64,000 nucleotides of DNA from Bacteroidota bacterium. Its GTDB lineage: Bacteria; Bacteroidota; Ignavibacteria; Kapaibacteriales; UBA2268. The stretch is from assembly GCA_029974985.1 (NCBI GenBank), contig JARKQC010000329.1, positions 1 through 64,000 of the forward strand. Direction: 5' to 3'. Made by a program: the position numbers and the translations under genes. Position 1 is the stretch's first letter. Each line of letters starts with the position of its first letter. The notes below the pieces were generated by a model, which made no database searches, was not told the origin of the DNA, and saw nothing but the letters and a program-made list of their open reading frames with translations. Positions 29,789 to 38,272 of the stretch are shown here, piece by piece.

Positions 29789-31264
29789 TTACTCTTTGAA
29801 AATTGTTCGATAAATTGAATCGTATTGTTTTACACCTTCTTTCCAAGTATAATCACACGAAAGACCATTTTGAATTATCTGAGAAAAAACATCTTTATTA
29901 TAATATAATTTTATTGATTTTATAATTGCTTTTGTAAAATCATCAATATCATAATTATCAAAGACGATTGAATTACCATTTAAGGTATCCTCATTAAAAT
30001 TAATTCCAGTATCTTTAAGTCCGCCTGTAGCTCTAACGATAGGGACTGTACCGTAATTGTGTGAATACATTAGATTTAAGCCGCATGGCTCATATTGAGA
30101 AGGCATTAAGAAAAAGTCAGAACCAGCTTCGATTTGATGAGATAGATTCTCATCAAAAGTAAAAATTGGTTTAAATTTATTTGGATATTTTTTGGCAACA
30201 TTAATAATTTGACTTTTTAGATTTGGATCGCCTTGCCCTAATAAAATAAATTGAATATCATTATTAAAAATTTTATCCGCAGATTCGATAAACAAACCAA
30301 TACCTTTTTGATAACCAATTCGAGGAATCATACCATAAAGAGGTATATCCGGCTCAATAGGTAATCCAATAATTTTTTGTAATTGTATTTTATTTTTATA
30401 TTTAAAATCTAAAAAATCATTATTTAATTTAGAATGAATAAGCTGGTCTTTACGAGGATTCCAAATAAAATTATCAATACCATTAAGAATGCCTTTAAAA
30501 GTCTTTTCTTTGATTTTCAACTCATTATTTAAGCCATTGTTTAGAATATTATCTTCGAGAATTTCCTCGCGATAAGTAGGGCTAACTGTTGTGATAAAAT
30601 TTGAAAAATGTAAAGCACCTTTCATAAAATTAAACTTTCCATTATGTTCAAAATATTTCAAATAATCGTTATTTAGTCCCGTTTTAAAAAATTCTTCTAA
30701 TGGGAAAATCCCTTGGCGATAAAAATTATGAATAGTAAAAACGATTTTAGATTTAGAAAATAAATTAGAATAGCCGCTACGAATAAAAGCAGGTAATAAT
30801 GCCGTTTGCCAATCATTACAATGAACTATATCTGGAATCCATTTTAATTGAATACAAGTTTCGAGTACACTTTTACTAAAAAAAATAAATCTTTCGGAAT
30901 TATCAAGATATTCTTGCCAAGTTATTGGATCGTGATAAATACCTAATCTCTCTTCAAAATAATGATAATTAGTTGTAAAATATACTTGTACCTTATATTT
31001 AGGGCTATTAAGTGAAGATGATTTTATGTTTACAAATTCTGTTCTATCTCCAACTTTAATCGGAACTTCACGCAATCTGCTAATATTATGAATTTTATTT
31101 TTTCTTTCAGAAATTGAGCCATATTTTGGTGATATAACTCTAACGTCATGCCCTAAACTTTTTAAAGCAATAGGTAAAGAATTAGAAACGTCGGCAATAC
31201 CACTCTCTTTTGAAAAAGGGTAAACTTCACTTGATACAAATAGAATTTTAAAACTCTTAGCCAT
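29789..31264 (-). CDS. glgA: Glycogen/starch synthase (GT5)
   Basis: A 491-residue, full-length GT-B glycosyltransferase that extends alpha-1,4-glucan from ADP- or UDP-glucose. The N-terminal nucleotide-sugar loop is PFSKESGIADVSNSLPIAL, with K19 retained but the usual KxGGL changed to KESGI. Other marks are DIVHCNDWQTALLP, TIHNFYRQGIFP, LNGIDNFIWNP, PRIGYQKGIGLF and the C-terminal PSQYEPCGLNLMYSHNYG then TGGLKDTG. Other glycogen genes (glgB, glgC, glgP) are absent nearby. It is first in a minus-strand unit with a lipoprotein and a barrel, an odd pairing. A TACTTTTG promoter element lies about 43 bases upstream of the start. Confidence 0.9.
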   Translation of the reverse strand: MAKSFKILFVSSEVYPFSKESGIADVSNSLPIALKSLGHDVRVISPKYGSISERKNKIHNISRLREVPIKVGDRTEFVNIKSSSLNSPKYKVQVYFTTNYHYFEERLGIYHDPITWQEYLDNSERFIFFSKSVLETCIQLKWIPDIVHCNDWQTALLPAFIRSGYSNLFSKSKIVFTIHNFYRQGIFPLEEFFKTGLNNDYLKYFEHNGKFNFMKGALHFSNFITTVSPTYREEILEDNILNNGLNNELKIKEKTFKGILNGIDNFIWNPRKDQLIHSKLNNDFLDFKYKNKIQLQKIIGLPIEPDIPLYGMIPRIGYQKGIGLFIESADKIFNNDIQFILLGQGDPNLKSQIINVAKKYPNKFKPIFTFDENLSHQIEAGSDFFLMPSQYEPCGLNLMYSHNYGTVPIVRATGGLKDTGINFNEDTLNGNSIVFDNYDIDDFTKAIIKSIKLYYNKDVFSQIIQNGLSCDYTWKEGVKQYDSIYRTIFKE

Positions 31265-31306
31265 TATTTGTAATAAGTTCCGACAAAATTGATAAAATAT
31301 AACTTA

Positions 31307-31314
31307 CAAAAGTA
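31307..31314 (-). promoter_or_regulatory. Candidate -7 element upstream of glgA
   Basis: The plus-strand CAAAAGTA reads TACTTTTG on the minus strand, 43 bases before the glgA ATG. I find no well-spaced TTG partner, so only the -7 box is supported. Confidence 0.3.
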
Positions 31315-31457
31315 ATCAAATTCATTAAATTATTAAATCTAAATAGTAATAAGTTGATGAAAATTAATATTTAATTGATATAAATTAATTATAATTGTTA
31401 AATTTATTTCAAATTTATAATTATTTTTTTATCAAATTTTAATAAATAAGTTAAAAT

Positions 31458-32207
31458 TTATTTATATAAAATTGAAATAGTCAAAAAATATGAATGATAT
31501 GTCCAAAGGGAAAATTTATCAAGATATAATAAAGAGTGCGAATAGCCAATTTTTGGAATTGCAATAATTTTATTATCAATACTTAGAGGATACTCTTTAT
31601 AAACAAATATTCCGGCTGAAAAATTTCCTACTGAAAAGTTTTGTAAATTGCCATTCAACTTATTTCTTGTGCGAGTACCCGTCTCAATAAAATAAGCTCT
31701 ATCTACTGGATAAACAAGTACTTGTTTATAAAAAAAATTATTATCAATATTAAAATTATATTTTAATAAAGCACCTAATCCAAAAGAGGGATTGAACTCA
31801 TATTTATATTCTAACTTTAAACAAATTGCTTGAGAATTAAAATTAAAATTATGTTCAAATTTTCCTAAAATGGCAGTGCTATCAAGATTAATAATTTCAT
31901 TTTGAATAATTGCAGAATTAATTGAGCGAAAAGAATATGAAGTAGAAAAAGCAAGTGATTGAAAATCATCTAAATTATATAAAAAATCAATTGAAAAATT
32001 TATGTTATTTCCATTGGCAGAAAATTCATTTGGTGCTATATAAGAGATTTCTGGCAAAGATAATTTATTTATAGTATGATTTTCAAAATTATATTCAGCA
32101 GATATACCATAAGATAAATTATTTATTATCTGTGAACTTTTTAATTCAACCTCACAAATAATTAAGAAAAATCCAATTGAAATTATATAAAAAAAATGCT
32201 TATTCAA
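31458..32207 (-). CDS. Probable outer-membrane barrel protein, unknown
   Basis: A 249-residue protein with an N-terminal signal peptide (KHFFYIISIGFFLIICEVEL). The rest alternates polar and hydrophobic or aromatic residues in strand-sized units (FSANGNNINFSIDFLYNLDD, QAICLKLEYKYEFNPSFGLG, KIGYSHSLLYLDKFSLWTYH) and ends in SYFLTISILYK, consistent with an 8- to 10-strand outer-membrane barrel. I do not recognise a named family. It is monocistronic with its own promoter candidate. Nearby genes do not suggest a specific role. Confidence 0.5.
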   Translation of the reverse strand: MNKHFFYIISIGFFLIICEVELKSSQIINNLSYGISAEYNFENHTINKLSLPEISYIAPNEFSANGNNINFSIDFLYNLDDFQSLAFSTSYSFRSINSAIIQNEIINLDSTAILGKFEHNFNFNSQAICLKLEYKYEFNPSFGLGALLKYNFNIDNNFFYKQVLVYPVDRAYFIETGTRTRNKLNGNLQNFSVGNFSAGIFVYKEYPLSIDNKIIAIPKIGYSHSLLYLDKFSLWTYHSYFLTISILYK

Positions 32208-32244
32208 ATTATTAATAAAATTATTTTGTTAACTTTAATTTATG

Positions 32245-32272
32245 CAAAAGTAAATAATAATAAATTCACAAA
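32245..32272 (-). promoter_or_regulatory. Candidate promoter of the 249-aa barrel gene
   Basis: On the minus strand, TTTG (32269-32272), 16 bases, then TACTTTTG (32245-32252), 38 bases before the start codon at 32207. It uses the same octamer as the yajC and tRNA-Leu promoters. Confidence 0.4.
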
Positions 32273-32479
32273 ATAAATAAAAGAAATTATATTTTTACTA
32301 AATTAAAAAGAAAATATTATTTACATTTACTTATATTAAAATTAAAATTATTACAAGTTAATAATATTTTAGATTTTTTTCTTATATTTGTAAATATCTA
32401 AATTGTTATATATAAGCAATATTTTTTATATTATATGAACAAATTATTATTATGATTATTAAAAATGGTTAAATAAATT

Positions 32480-33373
32480 ATGAACAAAATTATAGAAGCA
32501 AGGTTCATTGGTCCAGACGTAAAACTTTTTAAAATTTATGCTCCTAAAATAGCAGAAAAAAGAAAAGCGGGACAATTTATAATTTTAAGAACTTCTGAAA
32601 CTGGCGAAAGGGTACCCCTAACAATTGCAGACTCTGATATTTCCAACGGTAGTATCACAATAATTGTTCAGGGAATAGGTGCTACTACAAAAGAATTAAA
32701 TACATTTAACGCTGGTGATTATATACACGATGTAGTTGGTCCTCTTGGAAAAGCCTCACATATCGAAAATTTTGGTACTGCAGTAAGCATTGGAGGTGGC
32801 GTAGGTACTGCGATTGCATTTCCAACAGCAAAAGCATTGAAAGAAGCGGGAAATTATGTGATTAGTATTATAGGCGGTAGGTCGAAAGATTATATAATTC
32901 TCGAAGATGAAATGAAAGAAGTTGCCGATGAGGTCTATCCAACAACAGACGACGGTAGTTATGGTTATCACGGATTTGTAACTCAAAAATTAGAAGAACT
33001 AATAAAATCTGGAAGAAAAATTGATTTTGTTTTAGCAATAGGACCAATTCCAATGATGGCGGCTATTGCTAAATTAACCGAGCCTTATAATATAAAAACA
33101 GTTGTAAGTTTAAATCCCGTTATGGTTGATGGTACTGGTATGTGCGGAGGTTGTAGAGCTTATGTTGATAACAAGGCTGTTTTTGTATGCGTGGACGGAC
33201 CAGAATTCGATGCTCACAAAGTTGATTTTAAAATTCTTACTCAAAGAAATAAAATGTATTTACCACAAGAAAAAGAAGCACTCGAACACCATCATAATCA
33301 TCAATGTAATTACGATAAAATGTTTGATGCCGAATTAAGAAAAGAACAAAAATTTGAGGTTGCAAATGGCTGA
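32480..33373 (+). CDS. NfnA-like ferredoxin:NADP+ reductase subunit
   Basis: A 297-residue member of the dihydroorotate dehydrogenase electron-transfer/SudB/NfnA family. It binds FAD (GERVPLTIADSDISNGS) and NAD(P) (VSIGGGVGTAIAFPTAKALK), and ends in a [2Fe-2S] site with cysteines in GMCGGCRAYV and FVCVDGPEFD. The C-terminus adds a His-rich tail (HHHNHQC). The next gene is the matching large subunit and overlaps by 8 bases. In characterised Nfn complexes the pair couples NADH, ferredoxin and NADPH by electron bifurcation; in others it acts as sulfide dehydrogenase or feeds glutamate synthase. Sequence alone does not decide between these. Confidence 0.85.
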   Translation: MNKIIEARFIGPDVKLFKIYAPKIAEKRKAGQFIILRTSETGERVPLTIADSDISNGSITIIVQGIGATTKELNTFNAGDYIHDVVGPLGKASHIENFGTAVSIGGGVGTAIAFPTAKALKEAGNYVISIIGGRSKDYIILEDEMKEVADEVYPTTDDGSYGYHGFVTQKLEELIKSGRKIDFVLAIGPIPMMAAIAKLTEPYNIKTVVSLNPVMVDGTGMCGGCRAYVDNKAVFVCVDGPEFDAHKVDFKILTQRNKMYLPQEKEALEHHHNHQCNYDKMFDAELRKEQKFEVANG

Positions 33374-34790
33374 ATTAAAAACAAGAGATAGATATAAAAT
33401 TGAAAGGCATTTTATGCCAGAGCAAGACCCATTAGAACGTAATAGAAATTTTGAAGAAGTAAATTTAGGTTATTCATTTGAAACAGCAATGCAAGAAGCG
33501 GAGCGTTGTATTAGGTGTAAAGACCCTATATGCGTTTCTGGATGTCCTGTAAATGTCAAAATACCCGATTTTATTAGAATGATAGCCGAAGGTAAATTTG
33601 CAGAAGCCGCATCAATACTTAAAGAAGATAATGCCCTGCCCGCAGTATGCGGAAGAGTATGTCCACAAGAAGAACAATGCGAAGCTGTATGCGTTGTTGG
33701 ACGCCGTGGTAAACCCGTTGCTATTGGCTATCTCGAAAGATTTGCTGCAGATTGGGAACGCAATAATGCTAGTATTAAAGAAATGAGGATTGCACAAAAA
33801 ACTGGAAAAAAAGTTGCTATAGTTGGTGGTGGACCTGCGGGACTTAGCTGTGCTGGCGATTTGATACAAATGGGTTATGATGTTACTGTATTCGAGGCTT
33901 TACACGAAATTGGTGGAGTTTTGCTTTATGGAATACCCGAATTTAGATTACCAAAAGAAATTGTAAAAGCTGAAGTTGAATCATTAAGCCAAGCGGGAGT
34001 AGAATTCGTTACAAATTATGTAATTGGATTAACTGAAACTATTGACGAACTTCGTGCAAGATTTGATGCGATTTTTATTGGTGTTGGTGCTGGATTGCCT
34101 TATTTTTTAAATATTCCGGGTGAGCATTTAAATGGAGTATATTCATCTAATGAATTTTTGACTCGTGTAAATCTAATGAAGGCTTATGATTTTCCGAATA
34201 ATACTACTCCTATGCTTAATCTCGCAGGAAAAACTGTTGCCGTTTTTGGTGGTGGAAATACTGCCATGGATGCCGTTAGAACATCGTTAAGACTTGGAGC
34301 TGCACGAGCTATGATATGTTATCGCCGTACAGAAAAAGAGATGCCCGCAAGAGTTGAGGAAATTCATCACGCTAAAGATGAGGGAGTTGAATTTAGATTA
34401 TTAGTATCTCCATTAGAATTTATCGGTGATGATGAGGGGTGGTTAAAATCTGTGAAACTTCAACAAATGGAACTTGGCGAACCAGATAGCTCGGGTAGAA
34501 GACGCCCCGTTGCAATCGAAGGAGCTATTGAAACTATTGATATTACAGCGGCAATAATAGCTATTGGAAATGGTTCGAATCCAATTATTAGCCAAACAAC
34601 CCCCGAGCTTAATGTGAATAAATGGGGAAATATCATTGTAAATGAAGAAAATATGAAGACTAATATGGAAGGCGTATTTGCTGGTGGCGATATAGTTACT
34701 GGTGGTGCTACTGTAATACTTGCTATGGGTGCAGGTCGTACTGCCGCCAAAGCAATTGATGAATATCTTAAGAATGAAGACAGCTGGTAG
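33366..34790 (+). CDS. NfnB/GltD-like NADPH oxidoreductase subunit
   Basis: A 474-residue iron-sulfur flavoprotein. N-terminal cysteines for [4Fe-4S] centres are seen in CIRCKDPICVSGCPVNVKIP and AVCGRVCPQEEQCEAVCVVG. An FAD dinucleotide fold follows (VAIVGGGPAGLSCAGDLIQM), then the NADPH fold (VAVFGGGNTAMDAVRTSLRL) and the late FAD motif GVFAGGDIVTGGATVILAMG. I start at ATG 33366, where GAGG lies 6 bases upstream; a TTG at 33354 is possible but not needed. ATGGCTGA overlaps the stop of the NfnA-like gene, so the two are translationally coupled. Annotated elsewhere as NADPH-dependent glutamate synthase, SudA or NfnB; no large glutamate synthase gene is nearby, which favours the Nfn reading. 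Confidence 0.88.
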   Translation: MAELKTRDRYKIERHFMPEQDPLERNRNFEEVNLGYSFETAMQEAERCIRCKDPICVSGCPVNVKIPDFIRMIAEGKFAEAASILKEDNALPAVCGRVCPQEEQCEAVCVVGRRGKPVAIGYLERFAADWERNNASIKEMRIAQKTGKKVAIVGGGPAGLSCAGDLIQMGYDVTVFEALHEIGGVLLYGIPEFRLPKEIVKAEVESLSQAGVEFVTNYVIGLTETIDELRARFDAIFIGVGAGLPYFLNIPGEHLNGVYSSNEFLTRVNLMKAYDFPNNTTPMLNLAGKTVAVFGGGNTAMDAVRTSLRLGAARAMICYRRTEKEMPARVEEIHHAKDEGVEFRLLVSPLEFIGDDEGWLKSVKLQQMELGEPDSSGRRRPVAIEGAIETIDITAAIIAIGNGSNPIISQTTPELNVNKWGNIIVNEENMKTNMEGVFAGGDIVTGGATVILAMGAGRTAAKAIDEYLKNEDSW

Positions 34791-35949
34791 CCAAGATTTT
34801 ATTTCGAAATCTAATCGTGAGGTTTATCTCGACCTCGTAAAATTCTTTGCTATGATAATGATGGTAGCAGGGCATTCATTTTTTGAATTGGCTAATCCAA
34901 ATTCATATTCTTTAAATTTATTCCCGTGGAATTGGTGGAATTTTGCTCGAGGAAAAACTGCACCAACATTTCTTTTTCTTTCCGGAGCTGTTCACGTTTT
35001 TGCTAATTTTAAAAATTCTACAACAGGCATATCTAATCAATTATTGAAAAAACGTATTAATATGTCATTAATACTATTATTAATTGGGTACTTACTCAAT
35101 TCTCCAATAAATAGTATTGATGATATTTATAATATTAATGATGAAAAATTAAAAATATTCTTCCAAGTTAATATTTTGCAAATATTCGGTGTTGGTCTTT
35201 TTATACTTGCATTGATTTATAAATTTGCGAATAATCCTAATAAAGTATTTATTTATTCATTTATTTTAGCTATCATTAGCACCTTATTAGCAGCATTTTT
35301 TATTCATAATGATTTAGAATATTTTCCGCTATTTATTAGAAATTATTTTAATTATAAATCTGGCTCAGTATTTGTAATATTTCCATATATTTCATATTTA
35401 TTGTTCGGAACTTGCTTTGGTGTAATAAGTTATAAAACTAAACAAAAAAATAAAATCAATAAAAGTCCTAATTTTATCGAAAAATCTGTTTCAAATTATA
35501 ATCATCTTATTAGTTCGATTTTACTAATAATTATTGGTGTTGTAATTACAAAAATAATGTATTATAGTGGAATTATATTCGATTTAAGAAGTTCCACTGG
35601 AATATTAATTCGTAATCTTGGAATTATAATGTTAATTCTTTTTATTATAAAAAATATTAAAATACAATCTAAAATAATAATTAACTTAATTTCAATATTA
35701 TCAAAAAGAGCAATTTATATATATGTAATTCATTTATTTATAATTTATGGTATTGGTAATTTAAGAGGTTTAAAACATTTTTATGGGCACAATTTTAATC
35801 CAATCCCTGCATTAGGAGTATCTTTTTTAATAATAATTTTTTCAATATTAATAACATTATTTATTGATTATTTAATATTAAAAAATAAAATAAAACACTT
35901 TTTGATTAGCTCAATAATTTTATATTGGATATATTTTATTTTACAATAA
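34774..35949 (+). CDS. DUF1624/HGSNAT-like membrane acyltransferase
   Basis: About 391 residues with around ten hydrophobic helices. The opening REVYLDLVKFFAMIMMVAGH, then FARGKTAPTFLFLSGAVHVF, fits the heparan-alpha-glucosaminide N-acetyltransferase/DUF1624 group, in which a conserved His in the first helix is catalytic. A later helix, ISILSKRAIYIYVIHLFIIY, is like the end of acyltransferase-3 proteins. The frame extends upstream into the NfnB-like gene, but ATG 34774 with AAGA upstream is the sensible start and still overlaps that gene by 17 bases. It is likely co-transcribed with the reductase pair for no obvious functional reason. Substrate unknown. Confidence 0.6.
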   Translation: MKTAGSQDFISKSNREVYLDLVKFFAMIMMVAGHSFFELANPNSYSLNLFPWNWWNFARGKTAPTFLFLSGAVHVFANFKNSTTGISNQLLKKRINMSLILLLIGYLLNSPINSIDDIYNINDEKLKIFFQVNILQIFGVGLFILALIYKFANNPNKVFIYSFILAIISTLLAAFFIHNDLEYFPLFIRNYFNYKSGSVFVIFPYISYLLFGTCFGVISYKTKQKNKINKSPNFIEKSVSNYNHLISSILLIIIGVVITKIMYYSGIIFDLRSSTGILIRNLGIIMLILFIIKNIKIQSKIIINLISILSKRAIYIYVIHLFIIYGIGNLRGLKHFYGHNFNPIPALGVSFLIIIFSILITLFIDYLILKNKIKHFLISSIILYWIYFILQ

Positions 35950-36015
35950 TACTTATAAATCAACATCGTTATTTTTTTATAGTAATATCTATTCATTAAT
36001 ATTATAGGTGAAATT

Positions 36016-36642
36016 ATGAAAATCGAAATTAAATCTTTTGCAAATGGTGAGCGAATTTCTGATGAAAACTGTTTCTGTAATTTAATGTCAAATGGTGAAG
36101 TTGCTTTTGGAAAAAATATTAATCCAAATATAAAATGGTATGATTATCCCGAAAACACAAAATCTTTTTCATTGATATGTGTTGATCCCGACGTTCCGTC
36201 TGTTGGTGATGATGTTAATCAAGAGGGAAAAACTGTTCCGAAAGATTTGCCAAGAACAAATTTTTATCATTGGGTACTCGCAAATATTCCTTTAAATGTC
36301 AATGAAATAAAAGCTGGCGATGATTCTAAAGAAATCACTTCGAAAGGTAAAAAAAGCGGGCTAACGCAATATGGCGCAATTGCTGGCATAAATGATTATA
36401 CTAATTGGTTTGCTGGTGATGAGCAAATGGCTGGCTACTATGGTGGTTACGATGGGCCATGCCCACCTTGGAACGATGAAAGAATACATCATTATTATTT
36501 TATAGTTTTTGCTCTCAACTGTGAAAAAATTGATATTAGCGGAAACTTCACGGGTAAAGATTTGTTAGCCGCAATAGAAAATCATATTATTGATAAAGCT
36601 GAATATGTTGGAACTTATACACTTAATAAAAATTTAAAATAA
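36016..36642 (+). CDS. YbhB/YbcL family PEBP-like protein
   Basis: A 208-residue phosphatidylethanolamine-binding/Raf-kinase-inhibitor-like protein. The ligand-site signature is ICVDPDVPSVGDDV, followed by RTNFYHWVLANIPLNVNEIK and the conserved GYYGGYDGPCPPWNDERIHH, then YFIVFALNCEKIDI. It has no signal peptide, so it is cytoplasmic, and is a little longer than the E. coli members. The bacterial function is poorly defined. The gene lies 9 bases before murE and is probably co-transcribed with it. Confidence 0.87.
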   Translation: MKIEIKSFANGERISDENCFCNLMSNGEVAFGKNINPNIKWYDYPENTKSFSLICVDPDVPSVGDDVNQEGKTVPKDLPRTNFYHWVLANIPLNVNEIKAGDDSKEITSKGKKSGLTQYGAIAGINDYTNWFAGDEQMAGYYGGYDGPCPPWNDERIHHYYFIVFALNCEKIDISGNFTGKDLLAAIENHIIDKAEYVGTYTLNKNLK

Positions 36643-36651
36643 TAAAAATCT

Positions 36652-38145
36652 ATGAATAAAAATGTGATTTTATCCAATTTACTATTGAAATCAAGTGATT
36701 ATCAATGCTTTGGTGATATAAATAGGAAAATTTCATTTATTAGCTATGATTCTAGAAAAATTGGCGAGAACTCCTGTTTTGTAGCTATTAAAGGCGAGAA
36801 ATTTGATGGACATAATTATATCGCAAATGCTATTGATTTGGGTGCAAAAGTAATTATTTGTGAAAATTTGCCCACTAAGTATAATGATATAAAAAATTAT
36901 ATTACTTTTATAGTTTGTAAAAGTTCGAGACAAATGTTAGCAGAAATATCTAATGCTTATTATGGTTATCCCGCTAATAATATGAAAATGATTGCCGTTA
37001 CTGGCACTAATGGAAAAACTACATCTACATTTTTATTCAAATCAATTTTAGAGCAAGCCAATTTTAAATGCGGTATAATTGGCACTACGGGCATTTTTAT
37101 AGATAAAGAAGAAATCCCCGCCACTCATACAACACCCGAATCGCTTGAATTATTCGAAGTTCTTTCAAAAATGAAAAATACTGGTGTTGAATATGTAATA
37201 ATGGAAGTTTCATCGCATTCATTAATTCAAAAAAGAGTTTTTGGAATAAATTTTGAATTAGCAGTTTTTACAAATCTTACTCACGAACATCTTGATTATC
37301 ACAATACAATCGAAAATTATGCAGAAGCTAAAAAAATACTTTTTTCTAATTTGAAAGAAAATTCTTATGCTGTAATAAATTCAAATTCCGATTGGGCTGA
37401 ATTTATGGTTAAAAATATTAAGTGTATGAATATAATAAGAGTTACTAATAAAAGTGAAGGAAATAGCTTTATAATAAAAAATGAAAAAATTGATTTAGAT
37501 GGTATTTCATATAAATTAGAAAATGATAAATATTCATTAAATATTAAATCAAAATTAACGGGAAGATTTAATATTGAAAATTCATCGCTTGTTGCCGCAA
37601 GTTGCATTTATTTAGGGATAAATTTAAAAGATATAGAGTTAGGATTAGAAAAATCTAAGGGCGCACCTGGAAGAATGCAAAAATATACTTTAAAAAATGG
37701 TGCAATCGCATTAATTGATTATGCTCACACTCCTGATGCACTCGAAAAAGCACTAAATTCGTGCAAAGAAATAACATTAAAAAATAATCAAAATAATAAT
37801 TCAAAGTTAATTTGTGTGTTTGGATGTGGAGGAGACCGTGATAAAACAAAACGCCCAGAGATGGGAGCAATATCTACAAAAATTGCTGATATTACAATAG
37901 TTACATCTGACAATCCAAGAACGGAATCACCCAAAGACATTATTAATGATATTCTAAAAGGTATTTCTAAAGAGTCAAACTATTATGTAATCGAAGATAG
38001 AAGAGAAGCGATAAAATATGCAAAAGAAATATCAAATAATTCTGATATTATTTTAATTGCTGGTAAAGGACACGAAAATTATCAAATAATAGGAACTCAA
38101 AAATATCATTTTGATGATTATGAGGAAATATCTAAAATAGATTAA
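36652..38145 (+). CDS. murE: UDP-MurNAc-tripeptide ligase MurE
   Basis: A 497-residue, full-length Mur ligase that adds the third residue to the peptidoglycan stem peptide. Domain 1 binds UDP (FISYDSRKIGENSCFVAIKG). The central domain has the ATP loop AVTGTNGKTTSTFLFKSIL, then TTPESLELFE and MEVSSHSLIQKRV. Domain 3 contains LIDYAHTPDALEKAL, CVFGCGGDRDKTKRPEMG and DNPRTESP. DNPR is the signature of meso-diaminopimelate-adding enzymes, so the wall is DAP-type. The other mur/fts genes of the usual dcw cluster are not adjacent; the gene pairs instead with a PEBP protein. Confidence 0.95.
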   Translation: MNKNVILSNLLLKSSDYQCFGDINRKISFISYDSRKIGENSCFVAIKGEKFDGHNYIANAIDLGAKVIICENLPTKYNDIKNYITFIVCKSSRQMLAEISNAYYGYPANNMKMIAVTGTNGKTTSTFLFKSILEQANFKCGIIGTTGIFIDKEEIPATHTTPESLELFEVLSKMKNTGVEYVIMEVSSHSLIQKRVFGINFELAVFTNLTHEHLDYHNTIENYAEAKKILFSNLKENSYAVINSNSDWAEFMVKNIKCMNIIRVTNKSEGNSFIIKNEKIDLDGISYKLENDKYSLNIKSKLTGRFNIENSSLVAASCIYLGINLKDIELGLEKSKGAPGRMQKYTLKNGAIALIDYAHTPDALEKALNSCKEITLKNNQNNNSKLICVFGCGGDRDKTKRPEMGAISTKIADITIVTSDNPRTESPKDIINDILKGISKESNYYVIEDRREAIKYAKEISNNSDIILIAGKGHENYQIIGTQKYHFDDYEEISKID

Positions 38146-38220
38146 TTTTTTTTCTATTTGTAATCTATTATTTATTTTTTTCTGTGTAAAGTTTTTAGGA
38201 CTATACAAATTATTTGAGAT

Positions 38221-38251
38221 AAAAAAAGGGGATAAAAAATAAATCCCCTTT
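38221..38251 (-). terminator. Intrinsic terminator for the CAP/Fn3 gene
   Basis: AAAGGGGAT (38225-38233) pairs with ATCCCCTTT (38243-38251); on the minus strand the stem is followed by seven T. It lies between two convergent genes. Confidence 0.8.
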
Positions 38252-38272
38252 CCAATTTGAATAAAAATTTGA

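Noticed and set aside
32756..33053. Antisense frames over the NfnA-like gene
   Set aside because: Mirror frames of a well-supported gene with no family resemblance.
34572..34582. GGTTCGAATCC, tRNA T-loop-like
   Set aside because: It lies within the NfnB-like coding sequence, and no acceptor or anticodon stems can be drawn around it.
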